Shown here: positions 30,597 to 40,100 of the stretch, piece by piece | Position numbering within the stretch: position 1 is the first letter of the stretch | Layout: every line of letters begins with the position of its first letter | Source: a virus | Virus record (IMG/VR): IMGVR_UViG_3300031839_000948 | Location: 1-49,335 of that record | Length of the DNA stretch: 49,335 bases | Direction: 5' to 3' (one strand) | Notes under the pieces: model-generated | What the model was told of the DNA's origin: nothing | Seen by the model: the letters and a program-made list of their open reading frames with translations, nothing else | Databases searched by the model: none | Made by a program: the position numbers and the translations under genes

Positions 30597-31454
30597 ATGG
30601 CAAAGTTTAATAGTTCATTCATACCAGCAGACACTTCTGTTAATGTAAATGAAATATATGAAGAGTGCCTGTACAAGCCTACAAGCTTTGTTTCTGACGA
30701 CATTGATCATACTTTTGAAGCCCTAAATGGTGGGCTGACAAGGGCAAACCTTGCGTCTTCTCTAATTAATTCTGGTGATTCAGACGGGGCTACAGGTTTA
30801 TCTGCCGAACAGTTTAGAAGTGGATCCTTTTGTAGGGGGTACTTCTATGGGTTTAACTTTCCAGATAGATACAATGAGTCTCAGTATAATCAAGACGCTG
30901 AAGCAGCAGCATCAGTCTTTGGTCCTTTAAATTTACAAGAATCAGTAAGGCCATCAAAAAGATTTTTTAATACTTCGTACTCGTTGTCTGCCAACGTATT
31001 TATTCCTTGGGACTCTGTTGTTTACGTAACTTACCAAGGATTTTTCTCTCAAGCGTTAGTTGTTAGTTCAAGCTCTAATACTTTAAACGACCCAGCTAGA
31101 GTAGACATTGGTGATGAGTCTATTCACAGGCTCTATGTTGACGGCGAATACGAAAAAGGAACTCAAACTAAAACACCAGCATCAAGAGAGAATGGTGAAA
31201 AGAATAATGAGTACCAGTACAGGTGGCACAATAAAACAAAGCTATTGAAACTAAGTAAGGGATACCATACCTTTGACGTGCTTATTTATTTGTTTCTTCA
31301 GGCCCACAATAAAGATAGCTCAATAAGAGTTCTTGATAATCTTTGTGGCTCAATAAGTCTGGTTGCGATTAAGGCTGGAAAAGAAAAAGACTCTGGTATT
31401 CTTGAGTGGTACGGATTTGATACTAACGATTTAAAAGGCAAGACAGTACGGTAA
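30597..31454 (+). CDS. Tail-region structural protein 3
   Basis: The 285-residue protein contains SVVYVTYQGFFSQALVVSSS, SIHRLYVDGEYEKG, KTKLLKLSKGYHTFDVLIYL and SISLVAIKAGK, a strand order resembling protein 1. The first 70 residues (KFNSSFIPADTSVNVNEIYE, then LTRANLASSLINSGD) look like an attachment segment. No catalytic motif. With the two preceding genes it forms a tandem set of tail-associated proteins. Confidence 0.58.
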   Translation: MAKFNSSFIPADTSVNVNEIYEECLYKPTSFVSDDIDHTFEALNGGLTRANLASSLINSGDSDGATGLSAEQFRSGSFCRGYFYGFNFPDRYNESQYNQDAEAAASVFGPLNLQESVRPSKRFFNTSYSLSANVFIPWDSVVYVTYQGFFSQALVVSSSSNTLNDPARVDIGDESIHRLYVDGEYEKGTQTKTPASRENGEKNNEYQYRWHNKTKLLKLSKGYHTFDVLIYLFLQAHNKDSSIRVLDNLCGSISLVAIKAGKEKDSGILEWYGFDTNDLKGKTVR

Positions 31455-31485
31455 GCATTGCTGTTAATTGCACCCAAAGGAAAAC

Positions 31486-32145
31486 ATGTCGGCTGAAGAA
31501 GAATATTACGCAAGGCTAAATGCAGAAGCAGCAGAAAATAAGGCAGAAAAAGAAGTCTTAGCCAAAGGTCAAAAGAAGGCTGCTGGAATTAAGATTGGTA
31601 CCGATGTTGCTATGGGCGGCATCAGGGCAATCTTGCGACAGATGCAGATCAATAAGATCAAGAGAGCGCAAGAAGCTGATCGTAGGGCAATGGCTGCTCC
31701 TATAATGACAGATAAGATGCTTGCTGAAGCTTCTGCAATACAAGACTCAATGGTTAGACAGGCTAAAGCAATCGAAGCTAGAGGCTCCTCAACGGGCGCT
31801 GGAGGCATTGATTCTGAGCGGATGCGTCTTGCACGGGATGCTGGCCTAAAGAAGGCAGCAATGGCCCTTAGCGCTCGACAGGGCGGTGAGCTTAAGCGTA
31901 GGCAAATACTTGCACAGACTGCTGCCAATAGAGCCCAAGACATTAATAAAAGAATTGATGCTCAACATGAGGGAATCATGTCTGATGCGACTAAGATTCT
32001 TAGCGATAAAGCTGTTGTAAACATGCTTGGTCAAGCTGGAAAGAAAAAACGAGAAGGCAAAACCGCTGATATTGGAACAGATACTGAACCGCTTGAAAGC
32101 GAAGTAAGTGGAAGAATAGATCCAAAGACTGGACGGAGATTATAA
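31486..32145 (+). CDS. Small ejection-type internal virion protein
   Basis: From ATG 31486, behind AAAGGA, the 219-residue protein is almost wholly helical, alanine- and lysine/arginine-rich (YYARLNAEAAENKAEKEVLA, then LKKAAMALSARQGGELKRRQ). A TTG 18 bases earlier is less likely. Position before two much larger proteins, helical composition and lack of signal peptide parallel T7 gp14, which enters the host outer membrane with the DNA. This is analogy, not sequence homology. Confidence 0.58.
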   Translation: MSAEEEYYARLNAEAAENKAEKEVLAKGQKKAAGIKIGTDVAMGGIRAILRQMQINKIKRAQEADRRAMAAPIMTDKMLAEASAIQDSMVRQAKAIEARGSSTGAGGIDSERMRLARDAGLKKAAMALSARQGGELKRRQILAQTAANRAQDINKRIDAQHEGIMSDATKILSDKAVVNMLGQAGKKKREGKTADIGTDTEPLESEVSGRIDPKTGRRL

Positions 32146-32146
32146 A

Positions 32147-34177
32147 ATGGCTGAACCATACGAAGGCGCAAACATTCTAGGTGCTGGCATTGCTGGTTAT
32201 CAAACGCCTGTAGGTTCTGGCCTTACACCAGAACAAGAACAAGTATTTAGAGAGTCGTACATAAAGCAACTTACTGCTCTCTCTAAGCTCAAAATGGAAA
32301 TGGCTACGCAGTCCATTACAAGCAACGCAAACGTTACTGTTAGTGTTTTAAATGCAGTAACAAGCGGAATAAACAGTGCTGTAAATGCAGCCCGAATAGG
32401 GCAAGCAGACAACGCACTTCAAGCAAACGCCCTATTAGAGCTATACGGGCCGACCCTTGGTGCAGCAAGCGGTATGTCTACGCCTCATCCAAAGGTTGCA
32501 GAAAAACTTATTGCTGGTGGAGATTCTCTTCTTAATCAAATGGTTGCAGGGGGAGCAAGCGAAAATTCGATTATCAAACTAATAGCTCAACATCAAAATA
32601 GATTAACTCCACAACAATTTGCAGAAGCCCTTGTAGAAAACATGGGAAGTAAAAATAGATCGTATGCAGCAGGTCATACAACATCTATAGATAGTCTTAA
32701 AAGAAGTGGCGTAGATATTAAAACTCTTGTCGATACAAAAAAATTAGCCACAGAGCAAATGTCTTCTGCATCTCAGAAAGGCTTACAATATGCAATGCAA
32801 AGTTTGGGTGATGACCCATGGTCACAACAAGTACTAAACTACTTAGGACAAAACAGTGATCGCATTATTACCAACTCTATTGTTGGTGATAGGGGTGTCT
32901 CTACAAGAGATCGAGACATATTTGTAAGCCCACAAGAAGAACAGGATGCAGCAAGGTATCAATCTGATGCTGAAATTAAGCTACAAGCTCTTACAGAAAA
33001 GATGGAGTCGTTTAGCTCAGGTGTATCACCAGAACTATCAAAAACCTTTGGTGAGCTTATCGGGATGTCTAAAAAGCTTGTGGCAGATGGGCCTATAGCT
33101 TTTGCTGAATCCTTAGAAAAAATGCCTACACCTTTGTCTGTTCAAATGACAGAGCAAAAGTTGAACCAACAGCTACAACAAATTGATAATCCAACAGATC
33201 CCTTGTCTCAGGCTGTAGGTTTATACGCATCTAAGATTCCATTTATGGAAACCTACATGGCTGCTATGGGCTTTGATGATACTTTTAAAGCCGTTGAATA
33301 CTTAAGGTCTCACCCTGATGACAGAAAGCAGTACTTTAAGATTGTACGTGCTCTGTCTCAGCAGGGAGAACTTGATGAGCTTAAAAACCCTGAGGCTATT
33401 CAAGCAAGGCTTCGTGTTGCAGGGTCATCAGATAACGACAGTATCTTTAGAACAAGTATTCTTACGAAGCCTATTGAGCGTCTTCTTGGTATTGGAATAA
33501 ACAAACCAGCAGCTTGGAGAAGATTTAGTGGAACTAACACTTCAGAGCAACTTGAAAACGCTATTGCTGCAATAGAGAGTGTTGGGGTAGAAGAGTTTGA
33601 CCGTAGCTTGCCAAGCTATGACCAAGCCCCAGGCGCCTTAGGCGCACAAGACTTGTCTGATGAAGCAGATATTCCTGTAGAGGCTATTGAGTTCGCTCAA
33701 GAACTTTCACCAGGACAGCGCAAAAGAACAATGAGTGCCGCTAAGAAGTTTCTTAGTAAGATAGATCCTGAGTACGTTGACAAAGACAAAGAAGACGACA
33801 GTAAAGATCGGGCTGTATTACCTGGCTTTGAGCCAAAAGCTGTGCCAGCCAGACAACCTGTACAATTGACTGAGGCAGAATCACCAACAGAGCCTACTAC
33901 TGCTGCACAAAGGTTTGGTTTTGGCGGACGTGCTAGAACTGAATCTCTTGCAGATATAGAAGCCCGTCTAAGAAAAGAACGAGATCAAGCCTCAGTTCCA
34001 GCAGCAGGCAGCACTAATCCTCCTTCTTCTGGCGCCATTACCGCAGCAAGTCAAGATACAAACCGAGTCACAAAAGACGATGAAGCTGCTTTTGGGGGGC
34101 CGGGAGACTTTATGAAAAAGAAAAATAAAGATACAGGTCAATATGAACTACATGGATCAGATACAGGGAGACCTTAA
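32147..34177 (+). CDS. Mid-size ejection-type internal virion protein
   Basis: The 676-residue protein is helical, Gln/Ala/Ser-rich, with an N-terminal amphipathic region (LTALSKLKMEMATQSI, TVSVLNAVTSGINSAVNAAR) and a disordered, Pro/Thr/Asp-rich C-terminal 150 residues. It sits between the 219- and 2731-residue proteins, like T7 gp15 between gp14 and gp16. No transglycosylase or other catalytic motif is seen. Confidence 0.58.
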   Translation: MAEPYEGANILGAGIAGYQTPVGSGLTPEQEQVFRESYIKQLTALSKLKMEMATQSITSNANVTVSVLNAVTSGINSAVNAARIGQADNALQANALLELYGPTLGAASGMSTPHPKVAEKLIAGGDSLLNQMVAGGASENSIIKLIAQHQNRLTPQQFAEALVENMGSKNRSYAAGHTTSIDSLKRSGVDIKTLVDTKKLATEQMSSASQKGLQYAMQSLGDDPWSQQVLNYLGQNSDRIITNSIVGDRGVSTRDRDIFVSPQEEQDAARYQSDAEIKLQALTEKMESFSSGVSPELSKTFGELIGMSKKLVADGPIAFAESLEKMPTPLSVQMTEQKLNQQLQQIDNPTDPLSQAVGLYASKIPFMETYMAAMGFDDTFKAVEYLRSHPDDRKQYFKIVRALSQQGELDELKNPEAIQARLRVAGSSDNDSIFRTSILTKPIERLLGIGINKPAAWRRFSGTNTSEQLENAIAAIESVGVEEFDRSLPSYDQAPGALGAQDLSDEADIPVEAIEFAQELSPGQRKRTMSAAKKFLSKIDPEYVDKDKEDDSKDRAVLPGFEPKAVPARQPVQLTEAESPTEPTTAAQRFGFGGRARTESLADIEARLRKERDQASVPAAGSTNPPSSGAITAASQDTNRVTKDDEAAFGGPGDFMKKKNKDTGQYELHGSDTGRP

Positions 34178-37100
34178 ATGGCCAAAGGTACACCTATTGC
34201 TCCAGCCACAGAAACATCTCCTCAGACTGAAGCATTTACAAAAAAAGATGTAGTACTGGACTTGCCTGAAATAGTTGCGCCACTACCTAAAAGTGCTCCT
34301 TTAGAAGTAACTGAACAAGATGATGACTCTTGGTTCAGTACTTTGTTTGATGACGACGATGATTATGTACCTTTAGAAGAGCGTCAGATTGAAGATTCTC
34401 GGATGCTTCCGTCTAAAGATGACTTTAAAGCTGCACTTAATTTAACGAAAGAATCAAGAGATCCAATTGAATCTCAGTTTGGTGTAGTCGATTCTTACAG
34501 TACTAAAAAATTAGACATTGAGCAGTATGAGAAAGAGAGTGAACTTGAGCCTATAGAGATAGTAAAGACAGTCGCTTCTTCAGCTTATAAAAGTGCTGTT
34601 CCTGCTCAAACAAGAGCACTGAATACTGTTCTATACACTACTGTTTCAGAAAAAATAGGCTCAATTGCTAAGGCGGGAGGCTTCCTTCTTGGCAATTTAG
34701 AGTACGCAGATGTTCCAAGAAGCGAAACATGGACTACCGGATACTTAGCCGGGTCTGCCTTGCCAGATACAGACACTTTTACTGGTGATGCTCTTGAAGA
34801 CCTTGCAGGCAAGGGATTTTCTGGAGCAGCAAAGCTGTATGACTTCTTTGCTTCTGATATGACTTCTAACTTTCGCTCAGATCAGCAAGAAGAAGACTAC
34901 TACAAAGACATTCAGAAGCTTGGTGAAAACATATACTCAGCTTTTGCTGATAAAACGCTCTACAACAAAGCAATTCAAACTCCTGGCTACTTTATTGATC
35001 GACCAGATGCAGGAATCTTGCACGGTGGAAACGCTACAGGAGAAGACCTACTTAATATAGCTTTTCCTATTGATATGATGAGGAGGCTGGAGGCTAATGC
35101 TCCAGCTTGGGGTTCTGATAAAACACTAAGACCAGATTCAACAGCATTTAAGCTTAAAGCGTTGTCTGATCCTGTGACTCGAATGGGATTAGGGCTTGCT
35201 CTTGAAGTTGCCGTTGATCCATTGTGGTTTTTTGGTTCAGCCAAAGCAACACAAGTAGTCCATACTGGAGGAAAAGCATATCATCTAAGCCGATCTGGAT
35301 CGCGTGTTGCTGGACTACTTGAACGGTATTCAAACGTAGTTGGAAGCGCAATACGGCACCGTAAAACGGTAGTAAAAGCTATAAATGGAGCAGATTTAGA
35401 CGAAGTTTCTAAGGCTCAAGCTCAGTTGTTTGAAGTATCGGACAATGCTTTATCAGAAGCACGAGAAGCACAAGTAAAAGCTGCAAAGTTTCAAAAGCTT
35501 TCTGAATCAGCCAAGTCTGGGAATATAGATGAAGCCGTTGAAGTACTTAAAAAAGAATATCTTGATGAAGTAGAAGAACTTAAAGACTTGTCATTAAAGT
35601 ATTCTGGTGAAGAGTCTGGAAAGCTAGTAAAAGCTAACTATACTAAGACCTTACAGACAATAGAAAGAATTAAAAAGGATATTGAGCTACTTTCTTCTGG
35701 AACTCCTGAGGGTGTTCGCAAAGCTTTGCTTTCTAAGGCTAAGAATTGGATTGATACAGCACGTACACATCGTGCAGCAGCTTCAGAGATACGCTCATTT
35801 TTAGATGTAGTTAATACTAGTGGTTCCGCTAAAACAGCAGGGCTTGTAGAAAAAAGTAAGATCCCTTTGCTTGGAACAGTTCATGTTCCTTTTGCAGAGT
35901 CTACATATACAGTCGGCACTAAAGGACAGATTGAAACAGCAGCTAAATACATCAATACGGCACTTGGCCCTGATAGTAGAATACTGACTCCAATTAGAAC
36001 CCTAAAAGAAGGGTACGAAACCCTTTCATCCTCTGCTATTGGTAGAAAAATATCGGCAGCAAGAAATGCTGGATACGATGCGTTGGCGTACCTTTCTCCT
36101 GGAGAAAGGCTTGCTTACATATCACGTATAGTTTCAGTTCCATTTAGAGAAATGACCTATAATGTTGCAGACACAATGGCGGAAATACTTGGAACACGTC
36201 ATTGGCAGGGCCTGGTAGCCTCTGAGAGCCTTAAGGCTGAGATGGCGTACCTGGGCAACAGAAGCGCTACGATGATGGGCCTAACGCCCGCTGAGAGCGG
36301 TTTAGTTAGAATGAAAAGACTCCGCCCTGAATTGTGGGAGAGCTACCAAGCAGCCACAACAAACTACATGAAGCAACTTTCTTTTGAGACAGCTAATGCT
36401 GCTCTTAAAATTAAGACTATGTGGACACTTGCTGGAGGAACAAACGGAAAAGGCGGAGCACTAGCTGAGTGGAAAAAGAGAATAAAAACTAGAGATCTTC
36501 CTCTACTTGATTCTGAAATTGAGTCACTAGTGGTTTCAATTAGAAAGTCTAACTCTACTTCACAAATAGATATTTTAAAGAAAGAGCTTAATTTTAAGCG
36601 GTCAAAAAGAAATGACTTAAATGAAATTATTAGTGATGAATACACTATAGAAGACTTCATGCAAGAGATTGCAAGGCTTCATGAGACTGGTGCTGGAAAG
36701 ATACAAGACAACCCTTGGCTACAAAGCATACATAATAAATGGTCTGAAATTGAGTCTGAGCTATCTCAACAGCTAAGCAAGCCTACTGAAGAAATCAGAC
36801 AAGCACTGATTGCTATGCTTAGGTACGGCGAAAGAGATGATGTAAAAACAGCAGGCATTGTTAGGCGACTTCAAAATATTGGACAGCTAAAGACGTCGCC
36901 AGGAAAAGCTGATTCTGCTGCTAAAGTTAGCGTTGACGAAATAACGACTGCTCAAAAAGTCCGGATTAATTCAAAAACAAAGCTTTTAAACTCTGTTACC
37001 ACCAAGAAGCTTACTGAGATTCTTTACAGAACACTGGAAGTATCTGGAGAAGCAAAGTTTAATAATGAAATTGCTAAGGCAATTGATAATGCTTTGCTTA

Positions 37101-40100
37101 AAGCGCTTGATGGAGATCGTGATTTAGCTGATGAAATACTCACTTATGCTGGTGCGTACTACGGCAAATCACCTGAAGAGTCTCTAAAGTTTTTAGCTTT
37201 GGAGTACTCTGGAGAAGCAGCAAGAATAAAAGAGCAGATTAAAGCTGGAAATCTTCGTGCTCGTTGGCCAGCAACAAAGAAAACGCCTACTGCTGAACCA
37301 CATCCTTTTTGGTCTGAATCTACTCCAGATACCCCTGGAATAGACAGCACTATAACCATAGAAGAATTTGCTCAGATAATTAAAAACAAAGACCTTGAGC
37401 ACGCTGCATTTTTTGACTTTAAAACAGGAAAGATAATCACCTACAACATAGGTGAAGCAGACAAAGTTGATCCTGCTGTAAATCTGTACTCAAAACTTTC
37501 AACTGATGAAGAAAAAGCACTACAAGCAGCACAAAAACTTCGGAGTGATCAAGCACCCGATGAATTTTTTGAAAAGCTCACAGAGCTAGTCGCTACTGGT
37601 GATGTAGTAGCAATACACAATCATCCTATTTCTACTAGCAAAAGCGCTATTGCAGAAGTTTTTACTGAAGAAGGCATCGCTCAATTTCCAGAGCTAGCTG
37701 GATTGAAACCTTCATTTGATTCTGTCATTACAAACATTCCTCCAAGCATTGAGGATATGAAGTACACAATTGCAATAAATGCAAAGTACCACCTTGTGGT
37801 TAATCCTGATGGAACTGCTTGGTTTATTAATCGCCCAAGAAATGGGTGGCCGCTTGTAAGCAATGACTCTATTAATTTTAGAAAAAGAATGGAAGAGATT
37901 GAAATTAATCTCAATAGAGTAGATGATTCAAGTCCGTTTAGTAGTGTACAAATTAATGATGACTTAGCAGAACGGTATCAAGCTTCTAATGAAGCTCTTA
38001 ATGATCAAATAATTTTAATGATTGAAGATCTTCAAGATCTAAAAGAGTCATTTGATAATGGCCTTCTTTCATTAAAGGCATATAAGACACTTAGGCAAAA
38101 CAAAGTTGATGATTGGTCATCTACTTTAATTAATAAGCAATTTAGAGAACTTACGGAGATCGAACTAAATGTCTTCCAAGAATACTTCGGAATCAAGCCG
38201 TTCAGAGTCAACCTTCCCGGAAGGTTCAAGTCAAAGTCAGCGCTTCTCTTGGGCGACACGGCAGACGTTGCAAAAATTGAAAGACGCATTGTTAGAGACA
38301 GAATTAAAAACTCGATCCAAGACGCAAAGCTAACGACTCAAGCCGCGTTAAATGAAATTCGAGACTACCGACTAAACCCAGAAGGTAGTCATAAATTGAC
38401 TATGGTCTCTTCTGAGGCTCAGTCTATTGTAGATACACGCTACGCTAACAGTATTGACGAGTTTGATGAGTTTGCCTCCCGGCATAACTTTTTAAACGAA
38501 GAGTCTGAAGAGGCTCTTTACGATGAACTGGTTCGATGGGTTGAGTCTGACTTTCCAGAGGGAGTTGCTATACCTGGCGTTTCTCGTAGTGCTGGTGACT
38601 GGCTCATTGAGAAAGCAGAAGTTCTAGAGCTACCAGAAAGTATTGTTGCCCGAGACATAGACGACATGAAACGGTCTATTCTCAGAGTTAAACAAGTAGA
38701 AGACAGCTTTAGGGAACGCATAAGCATACTTACAAAGGCTTCTAAGCGACTTGAGCGGACAGGTGGACCCCTGACTAAGGGTCAGATCCTAAAAGACAAA
38801 GCAAAGCTACGTAAGCAGCTTACAGAAAATGTAATAAGAAACCTTCTTAAGGATTCTCCAGACGAAGCTACTGCTATAGTTAGAGTACGCAATGCTTTAG
38901 ATGAGTTGCTTGATCTTCCAGATGATCCAATCTTTACTAAAGTTAAAGACGAGATGTCTGAAGTCTTAGTTAAAAAGACGTACAAGAAAACCAAGGTCAG
39001 TGATGTTTTAGCTGAAGCAAAAGCATCAGGTAAATCACTAGCTGCAGTAGAAGTTGAGAAGCTTAAAAAAGAATTGGCTGAGTCTATTCCAAGACTAAAG
39101 ATTCCCAATCTTAAAGAATCTGGAACTTTTAATGTTAAGCCTCTTGAGCAGTGGGAAGTTGATGTATGGGATCGCTTCAACGCAGTAACTGCAAACCTAA
39201 GCGAAGAAGAAGTGCTTCTTACTGCTTATGCCGCCCTTTCAGACTCTCCTAAGCTCTTTAATGCAAAGACTCTTAGCGGTGACTACTACAAAGAACTTGG
39301 TGTTCAATACGGCAAGATTAAAGAGCGGTATGAAAACCTTGTTGGTCGCCGAATGGAAGAAATTCCAGAGGAGCTACAGCCTGTAGTTGATGCTTTCAAG
39401 GGACTTATAGAGCATTACCAAGACCTGTATATAAAGTATGGAATGGACTTTGTTAAGTCTCCAGTAGACATGATGAAGATGTGGGGAACAGTCAACTATG
39501 CTCCGCATGAAAAACTGACTCTTAGAGAGACCATTAAGGGAGATCCAATAAGACAAAAGTTATCCAGTAAGGCTGGATATAAGGCAAACGTTACTGCTCG
39601 ATCTTTAGAGGATGCGTTCTCTGCTAATATGGACCAGAGAAAGTATAGAAAGCTGTCTGGAACTATGGCTGAGCTTAATGATGCTTTAAACGGAAAGGAT
39701 GGAATTTACGGGATTGATCCTATGAACCTTGCTTCAAGGTTTATGAAAGCAGCAAGGGTTATTTCCGGCGAAGAGTTCATGTTCTCTCTGATATCTACCG
39801 GAGTCATGAAACCAATTTCTTCAAAGACTGTGTACGACAGCATGATTGAAGAGCTTGCTAATAAGTACAAACTTTATCTTGATAGAGAAATAGATACAGT
39901 TGCATCAGATGTTTTAGATATTGCAGTAAGAAACAAGGCAACAAAGTCTGAGCTTAAAACCCTTGATGATGCTCTTGAAGCAGCAGAAGAAGCTAAATCA
40001 CTAAACCTTCCTGTAGAGATGGTTCCATCAGCACAGCGTGCTGCTGATATGAACTATGTCCCAGTATTTAGGGTGGCTTCTCCAAAGTTGAGCGGAGATT

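Noticed and set aside
31569-31943. 124-residue hydrophobic frame opposite the 219-residue virion protein
   Set aside because: Its Leu/Ala/Ser composition is the expected reverse reading of an Ala/Lys/Arg-rich helical gene.
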